A stretch of 34,962 nt of DNA from Endozoicomonas sp. (GTDB lineage Bacteria > Pseudomonadota > Gammaproteobacteria > Pseudomonadales > Endozoicomonadaceae). This document shows positions 1-9,316 of the stretch, in pieces (the stretch's first letter is position 1; each line of letters starts with the position of its first letter). A model generated the notes under the pieces. That model was not told where the DNA came from. It saw only the letters and a program-made list of their open reading frames with translations, and did no database searches. The translations under genes were made by a program, and so were the position numbers. The stretch spans positions 1 through 34,962 of the forward strand of contig JAKROC010000012.1 in NCBI GenBank assembly GCA_024509075.1. The letters are read 5' to 3'.

Positions 1-77
1 TGCTCCCGGCACCCGAGGGCATAAAGGCTTCGCTCATTTGCCGCCTCGAATCAACCTGAAATCCATTGGGTATAGGG
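1..77 (+). repeat. ERIC-like repeat, copy 1 (cut by window edge)
   Basis: This is the right half of an imperfectly palindromic intergenic repeat seen six times in the window. It ends with the arm CAACCTGAAAT...ATTGGGTATA and contains TTCGCTCATTTGCCGCCTCGA. The layout (TATACCC and GGGTATA ends, inner TTCAAGTTG/CAACTTGAA arms, a central TTCGCTCACCCC block) matches the enterobacterial ERIC element as I remember it. It lies about 135 bp upstream of oxyR. Confidence 0.7.
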
Positions 78-212
78 GGGAGTGGAGTGCTCATGCTCAC
101 AAGCTGATGACTTGAGAAAGTGGCAAAATATTCAAAAAACTGTATTTTGTCACCAAGCACACAGTCTGTACGGTCGTCACTGCAAAATTAAGCAGGATTT
201 AAGGAAACCACT

Positions 213-1124
213 ATGACACTGACAGAACTTCGCTACATTGTCACCCTTGCCCAAGAGCAGCATTTTGGCAGAGCTGCCGGTAAGTGTTTTGTCAGCCAGC
301 CAACCTTGAGCGTGGGAGTGAAAAAACTCGAAGATGAGCTGGGTGTGGCTTTGTTCGAACGAACACGCAATGCCGTTCGAGTCACTCCCTTAGGTGAGAT
401 GATCGTCCGTCAGGCGCAAAAAGTCCTGGAAGAAGCATCAACAATAAAACAACTGGCCAAAGCCGGCCATGATCAGCTCAGCACGCCGCTGAGAGTCGGT
501 GCAATCTACACCATTGGCCCTTATTTGTTTCCTCACCTGGTGCCACAGCTGGGTAAGCAGGCTGCCAGTATGCCACTTTATATTGAAGAGAACTTTACCG
601 CCGTTCTGCGCAGAAAACTGCTCATGGGGGAGTTGGATGCCATCATCATTGCCCTGCCTTTTAACGAACCGGATGTGCTGATCACCCCTCTATACGACGA
701 GACATTCAAAGTGTTGCTGCCCTGGGGTCATCACCTGGAGCAGCAGACAGAAATTGACCCTGCTGACCTGGTGAAGGAAGACCTGCTGCTACTGGGCGAG
801 GGGCACTGCTTTCGCGACCAGTTGCTTGAGGCTTGCCCAGTACTGGTCAACAAAACAGACAGAACCACGGGGATTGACAGCGGCGGTATTGAAGCCACTT
901 CACTGGAAACCATCCGGCACATGGTTGCCTCCGGCATGGGAGTCAGTGTTTTGCCGCAATCTGCGGTTGTCGATCATCATTATGCACCTAACCTGCTCAG
1001 CACCCGCCCCTTTTGCCGGCCTGAGCCTGGCAGGACGGTGGCACTGGCCTGGCGGGCCAGCTTTCCAAGACCCAAGGCTATTGATGCTCTTGTCAACGCC
1101 TTGCAGCAGTGCTCGCACAGGTGA
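213..1124 (+). CDS. oxyR: OxyR, LysR-type hydrogen-peroxide sensor and regulator
   Basis: OxyR is a cytoplasmic DNA-binding protein that turns on peroxide-defence genes when two cysteines form a disulfide. The 303-residue product has an N-terminal winged helix-turn-helix (about residues 1-60, with the LysR signature around SQPTLSVGVKKLE) and a C-terminal LysR substrate domain. The redox cysteines are visible as GHCFRDQ (C199) and EACP (C208), at the same numbers as in E. coli OxyR, followed by the conserved ATSLET. The ATG at 213 has an AAGGAA ribosome site about 8 bases upstream. recG follows directly and in the same direction, an arrangement I know from pseudomonads and relatives. dps, a typical OxyR target, lies 10 kb away in this window. 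Identification is firm; regulation of its own promoter was not resolved. Confidence 0.97.
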   Translation: MTLTELRYIVTLAQEQHFGRAAGKCFVSQPTLSVGVKKLEDELGVALFERTRNAVRVTPLGEMIVRQAQKVLEEASTIKQLAKAGHDQLSTPLRVGAIYTIGPYLFPHLVPQLGKQAASMPLYIEENFTAVLRRKLLMGELDAIIIALPFNEPDVLITPLYDETFKVLLPWGHHLEQQTEIDPADLVKEDLLLLGEGHCFRDQLLEACPVLVNKTDRTTGIDSGGIEATSLETIRHMVASGMGVSVLPQSAVVDHHYAPNLLSTRPFCRPEPGRTVALAWRASFPRPKAIDALVNALQQCSHR

Positions 1125-1138
1125 ACAGACCAGCAATA

Positions 1139-3220
1139 ATGGACAGATCATTGAGTAATATTCCGGTAACAACGCTCAAAGGTGTCGGGGAGGCACTGGC
1201 CGACAAACTGGCCAAAATCAATATTCACAGCCTTCAGGATCTGCTGTTTCACCTGCCCATGCGCTATCTGGACAGAACCCGCGTTACATCCATTGCCACA
1301 TTACAACCTAATACTGACGTGGTGATTCAGGGTACCGTTGCTGCTTGTCAGGCAGTCAGCGGCCGCCGCCCCAGCTTGCTTTGCCGTGTTGACGACGGCT
1401 CTGGGGCCGTCAATCTGCGTTTTTACCATTACACCGCACCCCACAAAAATAACCTTCGTCCGGGTACGGAGGTTCGCTGTTTCGGCGAAGCCCGCCAGGG
1501 CGCAACCGGGCTTGAGTTCTATCACCCTGAATACCGGGTTATTAAGCCCGATGCACCCTGTGACATTCAGGAAACCCTGACGCCCATTTATCCGGCCACC
1601 GATGGCTTGAACCAGCAGAGGATTCGCAACCTGTGTGAACAAGCGTTGCAAATGCTTGAAGATGACAGCTTGCAAGAGTTACTACCAGACGAGCTGCGCC
1701 AGAAATATCAGCTAGGCCCGCTGGTTGCTGCGGTGCGTCTGCTCCATCAACCGCCGCAGGGTGAATCGGTAGTGTTGCTTAAAGAAGGATGTCATCCGGC
1801 TCAAAAACGTCTTGCCTTTGAGGAGTTGCTGGCACACAACCTGAGCATGCAACTGCTAAGAAAGCGGGCGCAATCGGTCGGTGGTTTTGCCATGCCCCCA
1901 ACGAATACCCTGACAGCCAATATGCTGAGGACGTTACCTTTCGACCTGACCGGCGCCCAGCAACGGGTGGTGGCAGACATCAACCGGGATATGGCAGCCA
2001 ACGTGCCCATGTTGCGTCTGGTGCAGGGCGATGTTGGCTCTGGCAAAACCGTAGTTGCGGCACTGGCTGTTTTGCAGGCAGTGGAAAATGGTTATCAGGC
2101 AGCGGTCATGGCACCCACTGAAATTCTCGCCGAGCAACATCAGATCAACTTTGCCAACTGGCTCAGGCCTCTGGGCATTTCCATGGCGTTTTTGTCCGGC
2201 AAAACCTCGGGAAAAAAACGACAGGAGTTGTTAGAAAAAATAGCCTCTGGCGAAGCGATGGTGGTTGTCGGCACCCATGCCCTGTTTCAGGACGATGTGG
2301 TTTTTCACCGGCTGGGCCTGGCCGTCATTGATGAGCAACATCGCTTTGGTGTGCACCAGCGCATGGCCTTGAGAAAGAAAGGTGAGCAAAATGGCGGCTT
2401 GCCGCACCAGTTGATTATGACTGCAACACCAATACCCAGAACGCTGGCCATGAGCGCTTATGCCGATCTGGATGTTTCTGTTATTGACGAACTGCCCCCC
2501 GGACGCACCCCCATCAACACCGTAGTGATTGGTGATGACCGCCGTGAGGAGGTTATCAAACGCCTGAGAAGTGCCTGCCTGGAAGGTCGCCAGGCTTACT
2601 GGGTGTGTACCTTGATCGAAGAGTCCGAAGCGTTGCAGTGTCAAGCCGCGCAAGTCACCGCAGAACAGCTGCGGGAAACACTGCCTGAGTTGTCCATTGG
2701 CCTGGTGCACGGACGGATGAAAACCAGAGAAAAAGCAGACATCATGCAGGCTTTTAAAGAGGGTCATTTGCACCTGTTGGTGGCGACCACCGTGATCGAA
2801 GTTGGTGTTGACGTCCCCAATGCCAGCCTGATGATTATTGAAAACCCTGAACGCCTGGGCCTGGCCCAGTTGCACCAACTGCGTGGCCGGGTCGGGCGGG
2901 GAAAAATAGCCAGCCACTGTCTTTTGATGTACCACGCGCCACTATCACGGCAAAGCCGGGAGCGCCTGCAGGTGATGAAAGACTCCAGTGACGGTTTTGT
3001 GATTGCAGAGAAAGACCTGCAGCTCAGGGGGCCTGGCGAAGTACTTGGCACTCGACAAACCGGACTGGCACAATTCAAAGTCGCGGAGCTAGAACGGGAT
3101 GGTGGCCTGCTGACAGCGGTGCGCAGTGCGGCCCGGGAGTTGGTTGAGCGCTCACCCCAGAGTATTGAACCATTGGTAAACCGCTGGCTGAGTCAAACAG
3201 ATGAGTACGCAAACGTCTGA
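1139..3220 (+). CDS. recG: RecG, ATP-dependent DNA helicase
   Basis: RecG is a branch-migrating superfamily 2 helicase that regresses stalled replication forks and processes Holliday junctions and R-loops. The protein has the N-terminal wedge/OB domain (about residues 1-240). It then shows helicase motif I GDVGSGKT, motif II DEQH, motif III MTATPIPRTLAM and motif VI QLRGRVGRG, and it ends with the RecG C-terminal domain. I chose the ATG at 1139, which gives 693 residues, the length of E. coli RecG. A GTG at 1109 would overlap the end of oxyR by 16 bp and add ten residues not expected in the family. The gene starts 14 bp after the oxyR stop, so the two are probably cotranscribed. No mutations are visible in the core motifs. 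Confidence 0.97.
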   Translation: MDRSLSNIPVTTLKGVGEALADKLAKINIHSLQDLLFHLPMRYLDRTRVTSIATLQPNTDVVIQGTVAACQAVSGRRPSLLCRVDDGSGAVNLRFYHYTAPHKNNLRPGTEVRCFGEARQGATGLEFYHPEYRVIKPDAPCDIQETLTPIYPATDGLNQQRIRNLCEQALQMLEDDSLQELLPDELRQKYQLGPLVAAVRLLHQPPQGESVVLLKEGCHPAQKRLAFEELLAHNLSMQLLRKRAQSVGGFAMPPTNTLTANMLRTLPFDLTGAQQRVVADINRDMAANVPMLRLVQGDVGSGKTVVAALAVLQAVENGYQAAVMAPTEILAEQHQINFANWLRPLGISMAFLSGKTSGKKRQELLEKIASGEAMVVVGTHALFQDDVVFHRLGLAVIDEQHRFGVHQRMALRKKGEQNGGLPHQLIMTATPIPRTLAMSAYADLDVSVIDELPPGRTPINTVVIGDDRREEVIKRLRSACLEGRQAYWVCTLIEESEALQCQAAQVTAEQLRETLPELSIGLVHGRMKTREKADIMQAFKEGHLHLLVATTVIEVGVDVPNASLMIIENPERLGLAQLHQLRGRVGRGKIASHCLLMYHAPLSRQSRERLQVMKDSSDGFVIAEKDLQLRGPGEVLGTRQTGLAQFKVAELERDGGLLTAVRSAARELVERSPQSIEPLVNRWLSQTDEYANV

Positions 3221-3401
3221 CGGCTCCAGCCAGCGGCTGCGGGAAAATGGTCGGGCCAGGGATGGAGTCTCACGAGGGTTGTGGCGTTTATCCATATAAG
3301 TCACCTGCAGCCAAATCCTTGTACTCACGCTGGATCAACTGGATAATTACCTAAAAAATACGCCAACAGACGCTCATAAAAAATAACAACAAGGCACCGT
3401 C

Positions 3402-4373
3402 GTGATTGGGAAAAAGACCATCCTACCTGCAATTGTATGCTCCCTGCCCTGCCTGCCAGCGTATTCGCAAACCTACGACGACTGCCTGTTGCAACAACTC
3501 AAGCAGGGAGACAATTCACTCAACCTTTCCACCATCCGTGAGCACTGCGCAGCAGGCAACGACAGCGAGCAAACGCCGTTGGATCACCGGGCACAGGAAG
3601 AAAAGAAAGTCCTTAACAACCGATTTGTCATTACGCCGCACCGCCCTAACTATTTTTTGCCGCTCTCCTACAACAGCAAGCCGAACAATGCGCCCTTTGA
3701 GCAGCACTTGCCCGATTCACTGACCAATACGGAGATCAAGTTCCAGCTCAGTGTCAAAGCTCCCTTGGTTCGTGGCCTGATGGACGGCCTTGCAGATATC
3801 TTCGTCGCCTACACCAACACCTCCTGGTGGCAAGCCTACAACAAGAACTCGGCACCGTTTCGGGAAACTAACCATGAGCCAGAGCTGTTTATCTTCTTCC
3901 CCACTGATTACCGGATACTAAGCTTTGACCTGAACGGCATCGCCACCGGGGTCAGCCACCAGTCTAACGGGCGCGGTGGAGAATTGTCCCGCAGTTGGAA
4001 CAGACTTTACGTCCAGTTTATTCTTTCCAGGGATAATCTGACGCTCAGCTTCAAACCCTGGTGGCGCTTGCCTGAACCTGATAAGGCACCAGGCAGCGCC
4101 AGAGGCGATGATAACCCGGACATCAAGCACTACATGGGCCACGGTGAACTGCAAATGAATTACCAGCTGCAATCCCATAACCTGGGCGTGACACTGCGCA
4201 ATAATCTCAAACACGATAATAAAGGCGCTGTGCAACTGGAATGGTCATTCCCCATCAATGCCAGGTTCAGAGGTTACCTGCAGTATTTCAATGGTTATGG
4301 CGAAAGTCTGATTGATTACAATGCCCACACCAACCGGCTGAGCATGGGCATCATGCTGACCGATTGGCTTTGA
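3402..4373 (+). CDS. pldA: Outer-membrane phospholipase A (OMPLA)
   Basis: OMPLA is an outer-membrane beta-barrel enzyme that hydrolyses phospholipids misplaced in the outer leaflet; it works as a calcium-dependent dimer. The 323-residue product starts with a signal peptide (about residues 1-22, cleavage near PAYS). The catalytic region reads GVSHQSNGR...SRSWNRLY, which supplies the His-Ser pair and the downstream Asn of the OMPLA active site. The C-terminus consists of alternating amphipathic strands ending in an aromatic/hydrophobic residue, as expected for a barrel. The start is GTG, with AAGG about 8 bases upstream. The N-terminal extension before the barrel (about residues 23-85) is longer and more polar than in E. 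coli PldA. It stands alone, 181 bp after recG, and an ERIC-like repeat begins 12 bp after its stop. Confidence 0.92.
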   Translation: MIGKKTILPAIVCSLPCLPAYSQTYDDCLLQQLKQGDNSLNLSTIREHCAAGNDSEQTPLDHRAQEEKKVLNNRFVITPHRPNYFLPLSYNSKPNNAPFEQHLPDSLTNTEIKFQLSVKAPLVRGLMDGLADIFVAYTNTSWWQAYNKNSAPFRETNHEPELFIFFPTDYRILSFDLNGIATGVSHQSNGRGGELSRSWNRLYVQFILSRDNLTLSFKPWWRLPEPDKAPGSARGDDNPDIKHYMGHGELQMNYQLQSHNLGVTLRNNLKHDNKGAVQLEWSFPINARFRGYLQYFNGYGESLIDYNAHTNRLSMGIMLTDWL

Positions 4374-4384
4374 GCGAGGAACTT

Positions 4385-4578
4385 TATACCCGTCGCCTTT
4401 CAAGCTGCTACTTTGTTGGCCGCACTTGTGCCCTTTAGGGTATTCGCTCGGCAACTGCTCCATGCGTTGCTCTACCTCCTGCATCCATGCAGTCGTCACC
4501 CCGGTCACATAGTATTTCCATGCTCCCGAGGCTTCGCTCGTTTGCCACCTCGAATCAACTTGAAATCCCTTGGGTATA
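4385..4578 (+). repeat. ERIC-like repeat, copy 2 (variant with an internal insertion)
   Basis: This is a full copy, running from TATACCCGTCGCC to TTGGGTATA, between the convergent ends of pldA and the NhaC antiporter gene. Relative to copies 4 and 5 it carries about 48 extra bases (roughly 4449-4496) in the middle. It also lacks the short CACCCGAGGGCATAAA segment found in copies 1, 3 and 4. As a long inverted repeat between convergent genes it could fold into a hairpin in both transcripts. Confidence 0.75.
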
Positions 4579-4591
4579 TTCTCGTGAACTT

Positions 4592-6034
4592 TTAGAGCCG
4601 AACCGCGGAACTGGCTTCTTCATGTCGCTCAACTGGCGCTTTTTTACCAAACAAACCAATCCCCAGAACCACAAAGGCAATGGCAATCAGCGGGCTTAGC
4701 CAGTTCAACAGTGCCCAGGGCGCATACTCAATAACCGCAACACCCAGCGTTGAGGCAAAAAACGCTCCGCCGGTGGTCCATGGTATCAGTGCGGTGGTCA
4801 GGGTTGCGCCATCTTCCAGTGAACGGGAGAGCACGCGACGATCCACTTTTTTCTGGTCATAAGCATCACTGAACAACTGACCACTTAACAGAATCGACAT
4901 ATATGCCTCACCCATGGTCATATTGCCAAGGAAACAAGCCAGAATAGTGGTCGCCACCAAAGTGGATGCCCGCCTGATACGGCCTACAATACCGTGGATC
5001 AGCACTCGCAGAAACCGACCCCGCTCCAGAATCCCACCCAGCGCCAGGGCAATGAGAGACAGAGACAACGTCCACATCATAGCCAGAATGCCGCCACGCC
5101 CAAGCAAGGAATCAATACTCTCCAGACCTGTGCGGATATTACCGCCACTATAGAGACTATTGAGCACTGAGGTCAGGCTTTGCCCCTGCATCACCACCGC
5201 AAGCAGCACGGCCACCGCTGAAGCCAACATCATGCTTGGCTCCGGTGCCACCCGGGCGATACTCAACCCAAGCATAACCGCCAAAGGCAACAGGGTGAGC
5301 ACATTAATAGAAAAGGTGTTTTGCAGGGCATTTTGCATAACAGCCAACTGTTCCACCGGCAGTTGGTTCTCGGCATACTTTAAGCCCAACAATGAGAAAA
5401 TAATCAGGCTCAACGCATAAGCCGGCCCTGCGGTGTAGAGCATACTGCGGATGTGCGCATAAAGATCGACCCGGGAGGACATGGCCGCCAGGTTGGTGGT
5501 GTCAGACACTGGCGACATTTTATCGCCAAAACAAGCACCGGAGATAACCATACCAGCCACCAGCGGTGCCGGCACTCCCATGGTGGTGCCAATGCCCATC
5601 AGCACCACACCGATGGTTCCCACCGTGCCCCAACTGGTGCCGGTAGCCAGAGACATCAAACTGCACAGTATCAACCCGGCCGGCAGAAACAGTGCCGGGC
5701 TGACAAACTCAATGCCGTAGTAGATCAGCGTCGCCAGCGTGCCACTGTGGATAAAGGCCGCAATCAACACACCGATCAGGATAAAAATGTAGATTGCGGT
5801 CAAGGCACCGGAGATCCCGGCATTCATCGCCCCGCGAATGGAGTAGAAATCGTGCCCCAGCAAGTAGGCGCTGACCGAAGCAATAATCAGCGAGATAAGC
5901 AGTAGGCTATGCAGACTGGTCTGGAGAATAAACAAGCCTGTGCTGATAACGCCAATAATCAACGCAAGAGTGATAAATGCGTGCACAAAGCCAGGCTCTC
6001 TCCACTGAGCCACAGAGTCGGTAGAAGCTGTCAA
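4592..6034 (-). CDS. nhaC: NhaC-family Na+/H+ antiporter
   Basis: This inner-membrane secondary transporter exchanges sodium for protons, serving pH and salt homeostasis in a marine setting. The 480-residue product has about eleven hydrophobic segments. It carries family-typical stretches such as SLATGTSWGTVGTIG, SGACFGDKMSPVSDTTNLA and GAFFASTLGV. The start is a TTG preceded by AAAGGA (8-base spacing); an upstream ATG is out of frame and quickly stops. It is monocistronic, facing away from the methyltransferase gene across about 450-580 bp. Some NhaC-family members are annotated as malate-lactate or arginine/ornithine exchangers, so the exact substrate is not settled by sequence. Confidence 0.88.
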   Translation of the reverse strand: MTASTDSVAQWREPGFVHAFITLALIIGVISTGLFILQTSLHSLLLISLIIASVSAYLLGHDFYSIRGAMNAGISGALTAIYIFILIGVLIAAFIHSGTLATLIYYGIEFVSPALFLPAGLILCSLMSLATGTSWGTVGTIGVVLMGIGTTMGVPAPLVAGMVISGACFGDKMSPVSDTTNLAAMSSRVDLYAHIRSMLYTAGPAYALSLIIFSLLGLKYAENQLPVEQLAVMQNALQNTFSINVLTLLPLAVMLGLSIARVAPEPSMMLASAVAVLLAVVMQGQSLTSVLNSLYSGGNIRTGLESIDSLLGRGGILAMMWTLSLSLIALALGGILERGRFLRVLIHGIVGRIRRASTLVATTILACFLGNMTMGEAYMSILLSGQLFSDAYDQKKVDRRVLSRSLEDGATLTTALIPWTTGGAFFASTLGVAVIEYAPWALLNWLSPLIAIAFVVLGIGLFGKKAPVERHEEASSAVRL

Positions 6035-6486
6035 GGCATAATTCCTTTGGTGCGTTAGGCTATTATTGTGAGGGCACCTGTGGCCATAATAGCTACTTAT
6101 ACGTACAGCTGCACTCGATTAATCACTTGGCAATATCTCCAGCAATCATCGTAGTCAGGCGCCCTGCGCCCCACGGCTATTGGCACTTATTTGCATAATA
6201 AAACCGGTGGACAGGCCAAGCGCATCAGACTCTCACTATCCGCCCTGTCTGGAGCTGAACGTTGTTTTTATCAGATTATCATTCTCAACAAGCTTGATCT
6301 GTGACGTTTTGCCGAAGCGAGACCGCATAGAATACCTATGGATACTTTGCGTGCTCAGCCCGGGGAGCTGAGTGGAACTTTTTCTAAACGTGATGATCAA
6401 CTCATTGAACGATTGGTGAAGACGCCGGTTGACAATCAGAACGATTCCTACACTGCAAGGCCGGACAAAACAAACGAAAATCCCGG
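6035..6486. other. Long intergenic region between divergent nhaC and the methyltransferase gene
   Basis: About 450 bp without a convincing gene. It must hold the divergent promoters. A TTGACA at 6429-6434 with TACACT at 6449-6454 has a short 14-bp spacer, and TATAAT occurs at 6492-6497 without a good -35 at the right distance. No assignment is secure. A 63-codon open frame at 6180-6371 shows neither a ribosome site nor any recognisable protein. Confidence 0.4.
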
Positions 6487-6618
6487 TTGTTTATAATCAG
6501 CTTTGTTATTATGTTCCAACTGTTTATTCTGTACAGTCTGGTTACGCTTGCGGGGGCTGACAACCCGATTATCCAGCCCAACCAATGGCCGCCAGCAACC
6601 CACGGAGATACCAGGGAT

Positions 6619-8142
6619 TTGTTACACATTATTGATGACATCCGTCAGGAAGCAGCCCTGAAACTTGACCAGACCAGGCGCAGTGAACAGGGGCAGTACA
6701 TGACCCCCGCTGCGACGGCCGAACTTCTGGCGTCCCTGTTTGATGACCTCAGCGGTGACATCTCACTATTGGACGCCGGTGCTGGCGTAGGTTCACTGAC
6801 TGCGGCCTTGTTGCAACGAGCCATCCGGGAAGGTGGGGTAAAAAAGATCATTGCCACCGGCTATGAAAACGACCAGATTTTACTCAACAAACTGCACGAC
6901 AGCATGGCCCTGTTTGCCAAAACAGCGGGTGAGCACCATATTCAGTGGCACAGCAATATTTTTCCAAGTGACTTTATTGCCAGTGCCGTTAACCAGTTGC
7001 AGGCCACATCTGTGGATGCAACCCCAATAACCCGTTATAACAAGGCGATTCTTAATCCGCCCTATTTTAAGATCAGCAGTCAAAGCCACCATCGAAAATT
7101 ACTCCAGCGGGTTGGTATTGAGACCGGCAACCTCTATTCTGCCTTCGTTGCCTTAGCCATCAAACTGCTTGAACCCGGTGGTGAACTGGTGGCCATCACA
7201 CCACGGAGTTTCTGCAACGGCCCGTATTTTAAAGGGTTTCGTGATATTCTGCTGGATGAAACGGCACTCAGAAAGATCCGGGTATTTGACAGTCGCACAA
7301 AAGCGTTCAAGAGCGACAAAGTACTGCAGGAAAACGTGATCTTCCACTTGGTAAAGGGTGGGTCTCAGGGCGATGTTGAAATCTCCTCCAGCAGTTGCGC
7401 TGAAAACCCTAATCCGGTAACTCGCGTGGTTCCCTTTCATGAAGTCGTTAACCCTGCTAATCCGGAGCGGTTTATCCACATCGTCACGTCGGAGCAAGCG
7501 GCCGATACTGCTGTTAAAGTCAGCGGGTTACCCTGCTCACTGTCGGACTTGGGTCTTGAGGTCAGTACCGGAAAAGTGGTGGATTTCAGAACACGTAACA
7601 ACCTCAGGATGAAACATGAGGCTTACACCGTACCGCTGATTTATCCCGCACATCTGAAAAATGGTTCCGTTTTATGGCCAATCACTGGCGGCAAAAAGCC
7701 CAATGCCCTGATTAACAATAGTGAAACCACCAAACTGATGGTCCCCAACGGAACTTACATTTTAACCAAACGTCTTACGGCAAAAGAGGAAAAGCGTCGT
7801 CTTGTCGCTTCCCTCTTCGAGCCTTCCATTGCCGATGTCAATGTTGTCGGTTTTGACAACAAAACCAACTATTTTCATACCCAAGGCAAGCCGTTAGACA
7901 CCGATATTGCCCGAGGCTTGTGGCTGTTTTTAAACAGCACCATTGTCGATCAATATTTCCGGCAATTTAATGGCCACACACAAGTCAACGCAACAGACCT
8001 GAGAAGCTTGCGCTACCCGACAGTCGAACAGTTACAAGCATTGGGCCTTAAAACACAAGGGAATACACTACCATCCCAAGAAGACATTGATGCGCTAGTA
8101 TCGGCCATTTTTCGGTCTCGCAATCAGCCTTGTCGAATGTGA
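6619..8142 (+). CDS. DNA adenine-N6 methyltransferase, BsuBI/PstI type
   Basis: The product is a type II modification methylase that transfers a methyl group from S-adenosylmethionine to adenine in its target site. SAM-binding motif I reads LDAGAGVGSL and catalytic motif IV reads LNPPYFKI, typical of N6-adenine enzymes of the gamma/Eco57I-like class. The stretch RRSEQGQYMTP before motif I is characteristic of this family. The frame is open from a TTG at 6487 and contains an ATG at 6511. I prefer the TTG at 6619: it has GGAGA about 9 bases upstream and gives 507 residues, the size I recall for M.PstI, while the extra N-terminus (MFIISFVIMFQLFILYS) looks like translated leader. The stop overlaps the end of the convergent endonuclease remnant by 19 bp. 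By analogy the target may be CTGCAG, but this is inferred. Confidence 0.88.
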   Translation: MLHIIDDIRQEAALKLDQTRRSEQGQYMTPAATAELLASLFDDLSGDISLLDAGAGVGSLTAALLQRAIREGGVKKIIATGYENDQILLNKLHDSMALFAKTAGEHHIQWHSNIFPSDFIASAVNQLQATSVDATPITRYNKAILNPPYFKISSQSHHRKLLQRVGIETGNLYSAFVALAIKLLEPGGELVAITPRSFCNGPYFKGFRDILLDETALRKIRVFDSRTKAFKSDKVLQENVIFHLVKGGSQGDVEISSSSCAENPNPVTRVVPFHEVVNPANPERFIHIVTSEQAADTAVKVSGLPCSLSDLGLEVSTGKVVDFRTRNNLRMKHEAYTVPLIYPAHLKNGSVLWPITGGKKPNALINNSETTKLMVPNGTYILTKRLTAKEEKRRLVASLFEPSIADVNVVGFDNKTNYFHTQGKPLDTDIARGLWLFLNSTIVDQYFRQFNGHTQVNATDLRSLRYPTVEQLQALGLKTQGNTLPSQEDIDALVSAIFRSRNQPCRM

Positions 8143-9125
8143 ATATTTCTGGCCGGGTCCTCCTGAATCCACAGCCAAGTGTCATCTGCAAGATTCTTTA
8201 GCCTGCCTTGTCGTTCTGCCGCTTTTCTCCAAGTGAGATAAGCGGTCGTGAAACCGATACCCGCCTTGCCATGCCGATCGCAAAAATCAGTTAGGCAGGC
8301 TTTCTTGTGCAAATCCACCTCACCATCACTGGTGACAGCTTCAATAACCCACAGCCGGTCAGTATGAGGCTACCAAAGCAAGACATCTGGCATCGCATCG
8401 GATAGAGTGAGACTCAACCCCACTACTGCTAATGCTTCTTTTTGAGCATCAGTAACCCTGTCACCGTCCCCATCGTCAATATAAATCACCTGGTATCCCG
8501 GCAAAAAACGGGGCACATAAACATCCTGACAAGCACTGATCAAATTGCTATGACTGTTATCCGCCAGCTTTCGTGCCTTTTCAGCCAATTCAGCCTGCAA
8601 TAACAGACGCTCCTTAACCACATCCTCTTTGCTCTAGGCATCAAAAAGCACCTCCCACTGCCCCTCGGGAGCACTCAGAATCTGAACAAAGTAATCGGAC
8701 AACCGGTAAGCAGAGTTGGGTGACTTGGCTTTAACATGACCATCAATAAACCGTCGTGTTTTACTTTCCAGAGTAACTTTCTCAATTGCGCCAATTTCCC
8801 AAAGAGGTTTCAGCCAATAATCTCTTCCCTCGCGGTCAAGCTTAGCACTCTGACCTCTTTGCAAGATACCTACATGCGCCCCAACGTGTGCAGTAGTAGC
8901 GCCATCTCTAAAAGCAGCACCTCAAGGGGCTTTGCTGAACCAGCTTGATCGAGTGTCCAAAAGAGCAAAGACAGCATCCACCATATCAACAGTTTTGCGA
9001 TCAACTCGCTCAAGAACCCGGGCAATTTTCTCCTTCGAAATACCAGAAAATGACTCAGGTACAGCTGTACCCTCTTCAGAAATTAGTCGGCTTCTCAATG
9101 TAATGGCATCATCTACTACACCCAT
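8124..9125 (-). pseudogene. BsuBI/PstI-type restriction endonuclease, interrupted by three in-frame stops
   Basis: Read in one continuous frame this is a 333-codon gene, close to the 316-326 residues I recall for R.BsuBI and R.PstI. There are no frameshifts. Three stop codons interrupt it: TGA at 8922-8924, TAG at 8634-8636 and TAG at 8370-8372. The start ATG at 9125 has a strong GGAGG five bases upstream. Family sequence is recognisable throughout: an N-terminal helical part, a middle part with QRGQSAKLDREGRDYWLKP, and then the catalytic core. In the core PDVLLW is followed by the third stop and LWVIEAVTSDGEVD, which together form the PD...E core of this family. The end, TWLWIQEDPARNIHI, also fits. 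The enzyme is very likely inactive, leaving the methylase as a solitary modification gene. Confidence 0.85.
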
Positions 9126-9316
9126 CGCAACCTCCACTACCAAGGAAAAATTCCAGAATCTTATTAACTTGGCAAGAAGAAATACACAACAGAAATTGTA
9201 TGATACCCGACCATAAACCTGAGTATTTTCAGTCGATTAATGGGGTGACCATTAGCGCTGATTTTTGCCGCACCTCATTGCCTGGAAAAAAGGCCAACGA
9301 CCACCGTCTTTCCCTT

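Noticed and set aside
2231..2935. 234-codon open frame opposite recG
   Set aside because: Antisense to the helicase core of recG, with no start signal or recognisable family.
8634..8864. Separate small genes at 8634-8864 and 8370-8621
   Set aside because: They are in the same frame as each other and as 8124-8318 and 8922-9125, and together they read as one endonuclease; they are pieces of one broken gene.
8124..9125. Stop-codon recoding in the endonuclease
   Set aside because: Both TGA and TAG occur, at three sites, with no recoding signals; simple gene decay is a better explanation.
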